This document shows positions 1 through 8,364 of a DNA stretch of 64,000 nucleotides, piece by piece. The stretch lies in the NCBI RefSeq assembly GCF_015767675.1, contig NZ_CP065217.1:1488001-1552000 (forward strand), read 5' to 3'. Both the position numbers and the translations under genes were made by a program. The notes below the pieces were generated by a model, which was given only the letters and a program-made list of their open reading frames with translations, was not told the origin of the DNA and did not search any database. Source of the DNA: Vibrio navarrensis (lineage in GTDB: Bacteria; Pseudomonadota; Gammaproteobacteria; Enterobacterales; Vibrionaceae). Positions within the stretch are counted from its first letter, which is position 1. Every line of letters starts with the position of its first letter.

Positions 1-63
1 AAAGTCTTGGCGAAAACGAGCCAAAAGATCGAGAGCTAAACGCGGCTGGTCGAACTCGTCGCA

Positions 64-112
64 ACCCCTTGCGCCACAAGGGGTGGGGGTGGTCGCGGGT
101 CCTTCCCCAAGG
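64..112. other. putative cos (packaging/cohesive end) region of a lambda-like prophage
   Basis: This GC-rich stretch lies just upstream of the Nu1-like terS, where cos sits in lambda-type phages. Positions 81-100 contain a G-rich run followed by TCGCGGGT (93-100). The left end of lambda also has a G-rich run followed by TCGCGGGT. Just upstream is a perfect inverted repeat, ACCCCTTG (64-71) and CAAGGGGT (77-84), and CCTTCCCCAAGG follows at 101-112. The similarity to lambda cosN is seen by eye only and the nicking positions cannot be assigned. The hairpin could instead be a terminator for an upstream gene, although no T-run follows it. Confidence 0.35.
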
Positions 113-212
113 GTGGAATCTCCACGGGGTCGAGACTCGCCGATTCCGCCTCGTTTTAATGTCCGGTTTTTACTCCCTTCTATCGGGCAGCTTGAGAAAG
201 GAGTGAACCATA

Positions 213-226
213 ACGCGTAACGCTAA
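213..226. repeat. 14-bp direct repeat, copy 1 (ACGCGTAACGCTAA)
   Basis: The 14-bp sequence ACGCGTAACGCTAA lies 12 bp before the terS start and recurs exactly at 21396-21409, between the lipoprotein and repressor-like genes. Its core GCGTAACGC is palindromic around a central A. The two copies bracket the head-tail block. It could be an operator or a recombination relic; function unknown. Confidence 0.6.
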
Positions 227-238
227 AAGAGTGTCGCT

Positions 239-808
239 ATGGCAGAAGTAAACCGAAATGAATTTGCCCAAATCATGGGCTACTCACCCAAATGGGTGGG
301 TGACCTCATCAAAGAGGGTTTGCCACATCAAGGCGGTGGAGGTCGGGGCAAGCCACTCATCATTGAAACTGACAAAGCTATCCAGTGGATCATTGACCGC
401 GAAATCAAAAAGCAAATTGGTCAGTACGAAAAAGAGAACAATGCGCCCAAGGTCGGTACCAAAGACGGCGAAGATTTATTGCTGACCGCAGCAAAGCGGC
501 GCAAAGCGGAAATCGAAGCGAAGAAAGCAGAAGAAGCCGTGATGGATTTGGGCGAGTTGGCGCAGTTCCTATACATGGTTGGCAACTTGTTTGGCAGTGA
601 GCTGGACGGCATAGGTGCCCGAACAGCGTTAGAGGTATCGTCAGAACATGAGCCTGCAAAATGCAAAAACATCATCGACAAAGAGAGCCGACGTATTCGC
701 TCTGCCACCGCTGACCGCCTCAGTGCGTTCGTTGCTGACTATCTTGCAAAACGTAGCGGAGATGGTGAGAGCGAAACCGCTGAGGAATGCTGCGCAGTGG
801 GCGACTGA
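239..808 (+). CDS. terS: phage terminase small subunit, Nu1-like
   Basis: This is a 189-aa protein of the lambda Nu1 family, which recognises cos and hands DNA to the large terminase subunit. The N-terminus (about residues 1-60) has the Nu1-type winged HTH plan: a short helix with VNRNEFAQIMGYS, the turn KWVGDLIKEGLP, then a glycine-rich wing (HQGGGGRGKP). A charged helical region rich in Lys, Glu and Ala (about 80-120) fits the dimerisation and gpA-contact part. Length is close to Nu1 (181 aa). It is the first gene after the putative cos sequence and overlaps the terL frame. Translation starts at the first ATG of the frame. Confidence 0.88.
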   Translation: MAEVNRNEFAQIMGYSPKWVGDLIKEGLPHQGGGGRGKPLIIETDKAIQWIIDREIKKQIGQYEKENNAPKVGTKDGEDLLLTAAKRRKAEIEAKKAEEAVMDLGELAQFLYMVGNLFGSELDGIGARTALEVSSEHEPAKCKNIIDKESRRIRSATADRLSAFVADYLAKRSGDGESETAEECCAVGD

Positions 809-2765
809 AAACCGCATCATGCCTCCTGGCTCTCCAATACCTGGGCCGTTTGATACCACTTCAACGCCCTACATGATTCCGGTCTGTGTGGCGTTTTCAG
901 ATCCCGCGTATTCCAAAATCACTTTTGTGATGGGTACGCAAATGGGCAAGTCGGCCACCATGCAGAACATCATTGGCTGGCGACTGGATGATTTACCAGC
1001 ACCAATTATTTATGTCGGGCCCACCGAGTCCAACATCAACAACGTGGTCGAACCCAAGATCATGGAGATGTTTCGCGAGTGTCAGAGTCTTTGGATTAAG
1101 TACGACGACAAAAGTCCGAAACACAAAAAGCGTATTGGCGGTGTTTCACTGCGTTTCGCTTGGGCAGGTTCGGCCACCGAACTTGCTTCTGACTCTGCAG
1201 TTATCACGCTAGTTGACGAACTTGATCGCCCAGATGCCAACGCAACAGGCGAGGGTTCACTGTCGGAAATTGCTGAGGCGCGGGGTGATGCCTATATCGA
1301 CTCCAAGCTTGGGCTGACCAGTACACCGACTCACGGAAAAGCAAACACCTTTGTTCATCCCGAAACGGGAATGACGCATTGGGCCGTTTCGCCCAAGGGA
1401 AAAGTCTCAAGCCCCATTTGGCTAGAATGGGAGCAAGGTACCCGCCACGAATGGGCGGTACCCTGTCCAGACCCAGATTGCGGTGAGTATTTTATCCCGC
1501 GGAGTGAGTTACTGTATTGGCCGGGTAAGGGCACAGAGAAAGAGTGCTCACCAGCTGCAGCTTCACGTGAAGCTAGGCTGACCTGCCCTCATTGCGGCGG
1601 TCAAATTGAAGACAAACATCGTAAGTTAATGAATGCACAGGGCGTTGCAATCGCCCCCGGTCAATATGCCAAACGGCATGATGATCATTCAGTGCTGATC
1701 ACTCAGGGAGACGAATCGGCTGTTGTGCCGTTTCATTCCATGCTGCACCCACTGGAAGATAACAACCATTTCAGTATTTGGGTGAGCGGCCTGTGTTCAT
1801 TCTCAGGCAAAAAGAGTTACGGCTATCTGGCGCGTAAACTTCTGCAGGCCCAACGCAGTGGCGATCCAAACCAACTGCTTTCGGTCTACAACACGGGCTT
1901 TGGTGAAATCTTCGCGGTTGTCGGTGAGGCACCGGATTGGGAAGAAGTGTATGCACTGCGTTCAAGCTATCAGTCAGGTCAAATTCCTGATGGTGTCGAA
2001 GTGTTGATCTGTACCGTGGACGTGCAGAAAAACCGCTTGGTCTATGTCATACGCGGTTGGATGCCGGGCATGAGCTCGCGCCTTATCGAATTTGGCGAGC
2101 TGTGGGGCGATACCGACAAGCCAGAAGTTTGGCAAGAGTTAGATGAACTGGTTGCCCAAGAGTGGGACGGGCATACCATTAGGTTAACCGGAGTCGATGC
2201 TGGATACCGCACAGACGAAGTATACGCTTGGGTACGTCGCCATCGCTCTCGTGCTCGCGCTTTAATGGGTTTTCAAAAACTGCCTAAACCATTTCGCATG
2301 ATGAAAGTCGAGGTTGATAAGCAGGGCAAAGTCAGAAAGCGTGGCGATAAGCGTTGGGATATAGATTCAGGCCTTGCCAAATCTTGGGTTCATAACCGGG
2401 TACGTTGGGAGCGCGGTGCAGTCGGTGATTGGCTGTTGCCTGCTGATGTAACGGAAGACTACTGCAAGCAGATTGTTGCCGAAGAGTTTGATGAAGAGTC
2501 CGGGACTTGGAACCGAGTCAGTAAAGACAACCACTTTCTCGACTGTGAGGGCATGAATTATATGTGTGCACGAATGCTTCGGTTAGACCGCAAGAAAATC
2601 AAATCTGACGATGAGGAAGAGGCAGAGACTGCCGTTACCGAACCGTCAGAAGAGGATGAGTTTGAAGAGGAAGAGCAACAAGAAGCTCCTGTTCGGCTCA
2701 AACGAAAAACCAAAAAGCGCCTGCTGACGCGGCGTAAAAAAGGAAACTTCGCAACATCATGGTAA
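762..2765 (+). CDS. terL: phage terminase large subunit, lambda gpA-like
   Basis: This is the packaging ATPase and nuclease of the lambda gpA family. Counting from the ATG at 762 (667 aa), a variant P-loop GTQMGKS lies near residues 58-64 and a Walker B-like VITLVDELDRP near 150. A cysteine cluster of the pattern CPDPDC...CPHC suggests a zinc-binding insert. The C-terminal nuclease part has acidic motifs CTVDVQKNR, GVDAGYR and DNHFLDCEGMNY. A highly acidic run then a Lys/Arg-rich tail end the protein. The frame is open back to an ATG at 648, which would give 705 aa. I prefer 762 because it overlaps terS by only 47 bp, but its ribosome site is poorly spaced, so the start is uncertain. Confidence 0.88.
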   Translation: MVRAKPLRNAAQWATENRIMPPGSPIPGPFDTTSTPYMIPVCVAFSDPAYSKITFVMGTQMGKSATMQNIIGWRLDDLPAPIIYVGPTESNINNVVEPKIMEMFRECQSLWIKYDDKSPKHKKRIGGVSLRFAWAGSATELASDSAVITLVDELDRPDANATGEGSLSEIAEARGDAYIDSKLGLTSTPTHGKANTFVHPETGMTHWAVSPKGKVSSPIWLEWEQGTRHEWAVPCPDPDCGEYFIPRSELLYWPGKGTEKECSPAAASREARLTCPHCGGQIEDKHRKLMNAQGVAIAPGQYAKRHDDHSVLITQGDESAVVPFHSMLHPLEDNNHFSIWVSGLCSFSGKKSYGYLARKLLQAQRSGDPNQLLSVYNTGFGEIFAVVGEAPDWEEVYALRSSYQSGQIPDGVEVLICTVDVQKNRLVYVIRGWMPGMSSRLIEFGELWGDTDKPEVWQELDELVAQEWDGHTIRLTGVDAGYRTDEVYAWVRRHRSRARALMGFQKLPKPFRMMKVEVDKQGKVRKRGDKRWDIDSGLAKSWVHNRVRWERGAVGDWLLPADVTEDYCKQIVAEEFDEESGTWNRVSKDNHFLDCEGMNYMCARMLRLDRKKIKSDDEEEAETAVTEPSEEDEFEEEEQQEAPVRLKRKTKKRLLTRRKKGNFATSW

Positions 2766-3286
2766 TCCCGACAACCTTTATTTCAGGTCTGTCGGTCAGC
2801 TTTCCCGTTTCATTCTCCCAATATCCCGCCTCAGAGTGGGATGCCACCTTGTATCTACGCTCAGCCAATCATGCGGCAGAAATCATTGCTCAGAAGCAAG
2901 AGAATTCATTTCTCTTTGCTGCTGATGGGATGACTACTGCCGAGTGGTTGCCCGGCGAATACACTGCGGTGATCCGAGTGACGAAAGGGCAGGACGTATA
3001 TCAGCCGTACTCAGAGCGAGTGACGGTGCTCCCCGATCTCGTTCAGCTCGACACGCACGATCCGCGCAGTGATGCCGAAAAAGCCTTACAAGCCATACGC
3101 AATACCTTAGCGAATCGAGCAACGGCCGATCAGCTCAAGTTGTCGTTTGGTGGGCGAAGCTTAGAGAAAACGCCAATCAGTGACTTACTGAAACTTGAGC
3201 GGCGGTTTGCGGTGATGGTGGCAAAAGAAAAACGGGTTAAGTCTGGCCGAGGCCTCCTTAAAATCACCAAAGTGAGGATGCGCTAA
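2759..3286 (+). CDS. gpW-like head-tail joining protein with extra N-terminal domain (tentative)
   Basis: This is a 175-aa protein at the position of lambda gpW, between terminase and portal. The last 70 residues resemble the gpW fold: a helical segment (AEKALQAIRNTLANR), then LSFGGRSLEKTPISDLLKLERRF, matching the small beta-hairpin plus helix of gpW-like proteins, and a basic tail. Lambda gpW is only 68 aa. The first 100 residues here are an additional beta-rich domain of a kind seen in many siphovirus structural proteins. It overlaps terL by 7 bp and ends on the portal start, implying translational coupling. The gpW assignment is an inference from position and a short sequence pattern. Confidence 0.55.
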   Translation: MVIPTTFISGLSVSFPVSFSQYPASEWDATLYLRSANHAAEIIAQKQENSFLFAADGMTTAEWLPGEYTAVIRVTKGQDVYQPYSERVTVLPDLVQLDTHDPRSDAEKALQAIRNTLANRATADQLKLSFGGRSLEKTPISDLLKLERRFAVMVAKEKRVKSGRGLLKITKVRMR

Positions 3287-4854
3287 TGTGGAATCCTTTC
3301 CGTTCAGCACCAGTACAACCCGCCGCGAAACGCAAAGCTCGAACGGCTCCGGTGTTTAAACTCAACGCATCACGTAGCCTGTTTTCAGCTGCAGACCCAG
3401 ACCGTAGCAACAGTAACTGGACCACTCAGCCTGTACCGATAGGCAAAATGATTGACCAAAAACTGGTGACTTTGGTTGCACGCTCTCGCGAGCAGATCAG
3501 CAATAACGACTATGCCCGTGGTTTTGTGCGTGAAGTGCGCAAAAACGTGTTGGGTCACAAAGGGATTGTGCTGCAGGTTCGCGCCAAAGAACCCAATGGC
3601 TCATTCGATACCTATGGCAATGCAGCGGTAGAGCGCGCTTTCAAAAAGTGGGGTCGCCGTGAGAACTGCACGGTTGACGGTCGTCTGGATTGGCGGCGTG
3701 CTAAACGAGTCATTCTCAATACAGTTGTGGGTTCAGGAGAAATCTTTATCCGGATTGTAGAAGGGAGCACGGCAGGACCTTGGGGTTTCGCACTGCAGTT
3801 GCTTGATCCAATGCGTGTCCCTGTTCAGGTCAACGATATGCGCTTGGCCAGTGGCAACATCATTCGTCAAGGAATAGAAATGACTCCTTATGGTCGGCCA
3901 GTCGCTTACTTGGTGGAAACCAAAGCGGGCGTATTGGCTGAACCATTTCGCCACAGCGGAAAGGAGTTTGAACGTGTACTGGCAGAAAACATGCTGCACG
4001 TATTCGATCAAGAGCACCCAGAGCAATATCGCGGCGTTCCTTGGAACCATACCTCACTGAGACGAATGAAAAACCTTGACGGATTTGAAGAAGCCTCGGT
4101 GGTTAACGCGAGAGCTGGTGCAAGCAACGTCGTAATGCTCAAACCAGACCCTGAGGTATTTGAAACAGACGATGACGAAGTGGATGAGCCGGAGATCGAA
4201 TTAGAGCCTAATTCGGTGATCACATTACCACTTGGCTATGACCCTGTTGATTACAAGCCGGAGTTTCCATCCGTTGAAACCGCTACGTTTTCCAAGCATA
4301 TGCTGAGAGGCATGGCGACAGGTCAGGGGCTTGCTTACAACACTTACAGCAATGATTTAGAAAACGTCAATCTCAGTTCAATCCGCCAAGGAAAACTAGA
4401 CGAACGTGATGGCTGGAAGGATTTGCAAGAGTGGTTCATTGAAGCGGTCTGCCATCCCATCTATGAGCGTTGGCTCGAATACTCGCTGCTAGCTGGAAAA
4501 ATCCTGAACACCAATGGCAAGCCTATCCCAGCCTCACGTCTGAGCAAGTTTCTTGAAGTGGAATGGCAGGCTCGCCGCTGGGAGTGGATAGACCCACTCA
4601 AGGAAGAAAAAGCCATTACCGAAGCACAGATCAACGGTCGCAAATCACCGAGTGAATCCATTCGAGAGTCGGGGCGTGACCCTATCGACGTATGGGAAGC
4701 CTACGCCAACGACATTAAGTCGATGAGAGAGCTAGGGATACCCGACGAAATGATCATGCAAATTCTTGGAATTAAGCAGGCGCAACCCACGCCAGCGGGA
4801 GAAAGCAATAATGCGCAAGAAGAAGACAGCGAGCAAGACGCTGACGGCGAGTGA
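3286..4854 (+). CDS. phage portal protein, lambda gpB family
   Basis: This is a 522-aa portal, near the 533 aa of lambda gpB, which forms the dodecameric ring through which DNA passes. Typical features are the N-terminal SARSLFSAAD-like stretch, the SREQISNNDYARGFVREVRKNVLG helix block at about 70-90, and the central VSVGSGEIFIRIV-like segment (here VVGSGEIFIRIVEG). The segment LRGMATGQGLAYNTYSND followed by NLSSIRQGKLDERD is characteristic of lambda-type portals. The C-terminus is acidic. The gene overlaps the next gene by 44 bp, the same junction where lambda places its B and C genes. Confidence 0.93.
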   Translation: MWNPFRSAPVQPAAKRKARTAPVFKLNASRSLFSAADPDRSNSNWTTQPVPIGKMIDQKLVTLVARSREQISNNDYARGFVREVRKNVLGHKGIVLQVRAKEPNGSFDTYGNAAVERAFKKWGRRENCTVDGRLDWRRAKRVILNTVVGSGEIFIRIVEGSTAGPWGFALQLLDPMRVPVQVNDMRLASGNIIRQGIEMTPYGRPVAYLVETKAGVLAEPFRHSGKEFERVLAENMLHVFDQEHPEQYRGVPWNHTSLRRMKNLDGFEEASVVNARAGASNVVMLKPDPEVFETDDDEVDEPEIELEPNSVITLPLGYDPVDYKPEFPSVETATFSKHMLRGMATGQGLAYNTYSNDLENVNLSSIRQGKLDERDGWKDLQEWFIEAVCHPIYERWLEYSLLAGKILNTNGKPIPASRLSKFLEVEWQARRWEWIDPLKEEKAITEAQINGRKSPSESIRESGRDPIDVWEAYANDIKSMRELGIPDEMIMQILGIKQAQPTPAGESNNAQEEDSEQDADGE

Positions 4855-6790
4855 TGCCATTCGCCAGCAGAAAGGCCAGCCACTTTACCGTGATTACAGC
4901 GTTGACTCTATCAACGAAGAGGAACGTACAGCCGAACTGACGTTCTCCAGTGAATACGCGGTTGAGCGCTGGTTTGGTTATGAAATTCTCGATCACTCAC
5001 CCGGTGCGGTGCGAATGCAACGCTTTGAGGCAGGCGCATCCTCATTGGTTAACCACGATTGGGATGATCTGGTCGGTGTGATTGAGTCTGCTCGAATTGA
5101 AAACAAAACGGGTAAAGCGGTGGTGCGTTTTGGTACCAGCCCCCGAGCAGAAGAGATCTGGCAGGACGTTAAAAACCGAATCCGAAAACACGTTTCCATC
5201 GGCTATATCGTGCACGAAATGGTGCTCGAAAAAGACGAAGACGGCACGCGAACTTACCGCGTTACCGACTGGGAGCCCTTTGAACAATCCTTTGTCACTG
5301 TTCCTGCTGACCCAACGGTTGGTGTAGGCCGCAGCTTAGACAATCTTAAAACCCTCAACCAACTGCGTGATATGGGGATCATCATCCCAACTGGCGCAGA
5401 AGACAACGAAACTGAAATTGAAACCCGGAGTGAATCCAATATGAAGACCAAAACCCTTCGTGATGCCAGTGGCCGCTTAGTACGTGCGAAAGTTGATGAG
5501 AACGATGTTATTGTTGAAATCATTGAAGTTCTTGAAGAAGCTAACACAGAGCGCCAAGCAGGTGTCGACGCAGAGCAAAACCGTGTCCGCGATATTCTCG
5601 ACCTGTTTGAGCAGTACGGTAGCCGAGGCGTAGATCCTAACGCGTATCTTCGCGACAAAAGCAAAACTGCTGCCGATTACCAGCGCGCACTGCTGGATGC
5701 TGCTGCGAATCCGGGAAGCGACAAAGGTAACAAGCGTAGCGCAACACCATCGGCGGCAGACAGCCCTGATATCGGCCTGTCAGATTCAGAGATCCGCAAT
5801 TACTCATTCTTAAACGTATTGCGTTACCTCTCAAATCCAACTAACGAAAAATATCGCCAAGCGGCTGCTTTTGAGCTTGAAGCGTCTGCAGCGGCGGAAG
5901 GTAAACTGCAGCGTGAAGCGCAGGGCATCATTGTGCCAAACGACGTGCTTCGTGCAGCAGCACCGATTGCCGCGTCTGGCTCAGGTGCAAACCTAATCGC
6001 CACTGAGCATTTGGCGGGAAGCTTTATCGATATGCTCTACAACAAATCCTCGGTCATGCAGTATGCGACAACGCTAACCGGGCTGGTGGGTGATCTCTCT
6101 ATTCCTACCCAAGAAGGCGGCGCTACGGGTTACTGGCTGGGTGAAGATGCGGATGCCACGCTATCAGAAATCACCTTCGGTGAGCGCACATTGCAAAACC
6201 GCACCTGTGCAGCACTAGTCGAAATGACGCGTAAGATGATCATGCAGTCGTCTACGGACGTGGAAATGCTAGCGCGGAGTGATATTGCCAAAGCGTTGGC
6301 ATTAACCATTGATAAAGCCGCGTTGTATGGCACAGGTGGCGATCAGCCGCTCGGCCTTGCTGGTATCACGGGGGTAAACCCAGTGAATCTGGCTGGCGCG
6401 AACCCAACCTATGAAGAGTTCATTGCAATGGAAACCATCATTGCAGCGGATAACGCCGATGTGGGTTCGATGCTTTATATGATGAACGCGGTGGGGCGCG
6501 GTCACTGTAAGTCTACCCAGAAATTTGCTAACACCAACGGCTCACCGATCTGGGAAGCGGGTAACACCGTGAACGGTTATGGCACGCACATTTCGAACCA
6601 AATCAATAGCGGGGACTACTGGTTTGGTGTTTGGTCTGAATTGTTGATTGGCTTGTGGGGTGGTTTGGATCTGACCGTGGACCCATACACGCACAGCAGC
6701 AAAGGCCGCTTACGCATTGTTGCCTTCCAAGATGCTGATGTCGCAGTACGTCACCCGCAATCGTTCTGCTTAGGTCGCAAATCAGCCTAA
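4811..6790 (+). CDS. fused HK97-type prohead protease and major capsid protein
   Basis: One 659-aa frame carries two head functions. Residues 1-190 are an HK97-family prohead protease (herpesvirus-assemblin fold), with the catalytic His probably H82 (SLVNHDW) and Ser S129 (KHVSIGY). Residues 200-330 form a charged, helix-prone linker consistent with a delta/scaffold domain. From about 330 onward it is an HK97-fold major capsid protein (SVMQYATTLTG, IPTQEGGATGYWLGE, ALYGTGGDQPLGL). The ATG at 4811 is chosen because GGGAGAA lies just upstream; the frame is open to 4766. Lambda uses separate C, Nu3 and E genes, so this block is mosaic. After assembly the protease should cut itself free from the capsid part. 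Confidence 0.92.
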   Translation: MRKKKTASKTLTASDAIRQQKGQPLYRDYSVDSINEEERTAELTFSSEYAVERWFGYEILDHSPGAVRMQRFEAGASSLVNHDWDDLVGVIESARIENKTGKAVVRFGTSPRAEEIWQDVKNRIRKHVSIGYIVHEMVLEKDEDGTRTYRVTDWEPFEQSFVTVPADPTVGVGRSLDNLKTLNQLRDMGIIIPTGAEDNETEIETRSESNMKTKTLRDASGRLVRAKVDENDVIVEIIEVLEEANTERQAGVDAEQNRVRDILDLFEQYGSRGVDPNAYLRDKSKTAADYQRALLDAAANPGSDKGNKRSATPSAADSPDIGLSDSEIRNYSFLNVLRYLSNPTNEKYRQAAAFELEASAAAEGKLQREAQGIIVPNDVLRAAAPIAASGSGANLIATEHLAGSFIDMLYNKSSVMQYATTLTGLVGDLSIPTQEGGATGYWLGEDADATLSEITFGERTLQNRTCAALVEMTRKMIMQSSTDVEMLARSDIAKALALTIDKAALYGTGGDQPLGLAGITGVNPVNLAGANPTYEEFIAMETIIAADNADVGSMLYMMNAVGRGHCKSTQKFANTNGSPIWEAGNTVNGYGTHISNQINSGDYWFGVWSELLIGLWGGLDLTVDPYTHSSKGRLRIVAFQDADVAVRHPQSFCLGRKSA

Positions 6791-6807
6791 TCAGAGCCTA
6801 TCAAATC

Positions 6808-6828
6808 GCCGCCTACGGGCGGCTTTTT
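6808..6828 (+). terminator. intrinsic terminator or attenuator after the capsid gene
   Basis: GCCGCC (808-813), a TACG tetraloop and GGCGGC (818-823) are followed by five T residues. It sits between capsid and the downstream head-tail genes, as expected for a step-down terminator that makes capsid mRNA more abundant. Confidence 0.75.
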
Positions 6829-6842
6829 AGTGGAATAAAGCC

Positions 6843-7031
6843 ATGAAAGATGAATTACAAAAAATCCGTACTATTGCCCCCGTTCGCTGCGGTGGTAAAT
6901 CGTTACCGCTCAAAACGGAGTTAGAGGTTGGTAAAGACCTTAAACTTTCTGAAGCGCGTTCGCTGGTGTCACTCCGTAAAGCTGAGTGGGTCGTGTCGGA
7001 AACGGAAGAGCCCGAGGACGGCGATGAATAA
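6843..7031 (+). CDS. small phage head protein of unknown function
   Basis: This is a 62-aa acidic protein located between the capsid gene and the gpFII-like gene, where lambda has FI. I do not recognise a family. It starts IRTIAPVRCGGKSLPLKTELEVGKDLKLSEAR and ends with an acidic tail (ETEEPEDGDE). The KLSEARSLVSLRKAEWV segment resembles short proteins found in this slot in other siphoviruses that carry a small SH3-like or beta-hairpin unit. Its stop overlaps the next ATG, so it is probably co-translated with the head-tail connector. Confidence 0.7.
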   Translation: MKDELQKIRTIAPVRCGGKSLPLKTELEVGKDLKLSEARSLVSLRKAEWVVSETEEPEDGDE

Positions 7032-7302
7032 TTGGTCCGATTCGGTGGCGGAGATGGACGCTGCCCTGTTTGATACGTTTGGTGACGTGGTAACAATTGC
7101 AGGACAGACAACGACTGCGATTCAAGATACATCGCAAGAGCAATTTGGTGTCATGGTTGCGAATGTTACTCGTCTGTCTATTCCTAGCTCATCGGGAATT
7201 AAGGTGCGTAAAGGCGACAAAGTAGTTTACAAAAACCGTAACTATGTCGTTGTCGATGTGCCTGAGTATCGCGATAGCCTTATTAGTTTCGATTTGCAAT
7301 GA
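7024..7302 (+). CDS. head-tail joining protein, gpFII-like
   Basis: This is a 92-aa protein at the lambda FII position. It begins with a short amphipathic helix (NNWSDSVAEMDAALFDTFGD). A beta-rich body follows with IKVRKGDKVVYKNRNYVVVDVPEYRDSLISFDL, the KGD.(V/I)...Y.V pattern of the gpFII/neck-protein fold. GpFII seals the connector and provides the tail attachment site. The ATG at 7024 is used because it overlaps the previous stop. The frame is open back to 6928 but that would run deep into the preceding gene. Confidence 0.72.
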   Translation: MNNWSDSVAEMDAALFDTFGDVVTIAGQTTTAIQDTSQEQFGVMVANVTRLSIPSSSGIKVRKGDKVVYKNRNYVVVDVPEYRDSLISFDLQ

Positions 7303-7931
7303 ATAACCTCGACCGCCAATTGGCAACTGCAGTGAAAAATCTCAGCGCTCTGGATGAAAAGGCAGTACCTCGCGCCAGTGCGATGGCGATTAACCGGATA
7401 GCTAATCGGGCAATCAGCCGCTCGGTGAAAGACACCTCAAAGGCGGTACGAGTTCAGCAAAAAATCATCCGCCGTTATGCCAGAGTCTCTAAAAAAGCCT
7501 CACCCAAACAGCCTGTAGCCTATGTCCGAGTTCGTCGCAATGACATCCCCGCTATTCACATAGGGGAAGCGAGAACACAGATCCGCCGCAAGAAAGGGCG
7601 TTATCAGGTGCAAAGCGCAACCCGCAGTAAAGATGGCCGCTATACCAAACGTGAAATATCGGGTTTTACGTCTATTAAGGTAGGCAAGCATCAGTTTGAT
7701 AACGCTTTTTTACAGAAGCTCAAGAATGGCAAGTGGCACATCATGCAACGTACTGGCGAGGCGCGTTACCCAATCAAAATGTGCGCTATACCAATTCGAA
7801 ACGAAATTACTGCCGCTTTTGAAACCAACAGTAACCAGCTAATGAAAACGGATATGCCCAAAGAGCTTTCTTATGCGATAGGCCAGCAAATCCGACTGGT
7901 GATCAGGAGAGATGTGTCGCGTGGAAATTAA
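7299..7931 (+). CDS. minor tail protein Z
   Basis: This is a 210-aa basic protein clearly like lambda gpZ (192 aa). Shared features include the N-terminal pattern LDRQLATAVKNLSALDEKAVPRA then AMAINRIANRAISRSV, the central VRRNDIPAIHIGEAR, the segment FLQKLKNGKWHIMQRTG-ARYPIKM and the C-terminal LPKELSYAIGQQIRLVIRR-like end. GpZ is needed for correct connection of tail to head and to DNA. It overlaps the FII-like gene by 4 bp (ATGA) and the U-like gene by about 11 bp. Confidence 0.92.
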   Translation: MNNLDRQLATAVKNLSALDEKAVPRASAMAINRIANRAISRSVKDTSKAVRVQQKIIRRYARVSKKASPKQPVAYVRVRRNDIPAIHIGEARTQIRRKKGRYQVQSATRSKDGRYTKREISGFTSIKVGKHQFDNAFLQKLKNGKWHIMQRTGEARYPIKMCAIPIRNEITAAFETNSNQLMKTDMPKELSYAIGQQIRLVIRRDVSRGN

Positions 7932-8364
7932 CAAACAAATTCGCCAGCAGGTGATAACTGACCTGCAGAACCACTTAGTCGATAGTGACGGTCAGCCGCT
8001 TATTGTTGCCTATTTCTCGGGTCGCGGTGAACCCGTTCTTGCCAGTGATGATGGAGAAACTGCGTCATTAGAAGTGCCCGCCATTTCTGTCTATATGCTC
8101 GAAGGTGAGACCACAGGGCAGGACTTTGACGCAGAAGAGTGGAATGCCGCACTCGCTGTCGAAATCATGGACTTGGCCACCAATCAGTTGGATGACGATT
8201 TAGATAACTTGGGCGAAAAAGTATTGAACGTCATTCACCGAGATTACACCGCAAACGGCTTGCTCACTTTGTGTAACCGAGCTGGCTTTTCTTATGTCCG
8301 AGAGGACGGGGCCCCTTGGGGCTCATTAGTTTTGACTTTTTCTGTTGAAATGGAGACAGATTGA
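7921..8364 (+). CDS. minor tail protein U (tail terminator)
   Basis: This is a lambda gpU-like protein of about 147 aa; gpU is 131 aa and caps the tail tube at the head-proximal end. Recognisable features are the N-terminal helix EINKQIRQQVITDLQNHL, the LEVPAISVYMLEGETTGQDFDAEEWNAALAVEI strand-helix unit and the C-terminal FSYVREDGAPWGSLVLTFSVEME. The GTG at 7921 is proposed because AGGAGA ends 10 bp upstream. An ATG at 7912 in the same frame sits only 1 bp from that site and would add three residues. It ends on the start of the tail tube gene. Confidence 0.88.
   Translation: MEINKQIRQQVITDLQNHLVDSDGQPLIVAYFSGRGEPVLASDDGETASLEVPAISVYMLEGETTGQDFDAEEWNAALAVEIMDLATNQLDDDLDNLGEKVLNVIHRDYTANGLLTLCNRAGFSYVREDGAPWGSLVLTFSVEMETD

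Noticed and set aside
3..200. Open frame of about 65 codons running into the window start
   Set aside because: No start is visible and the translation is Arg/Trp/Gly-rich with no recognisable pattern; it crosses the putative cos region, so it is more likely non-coding or the very end of an unknown gene.
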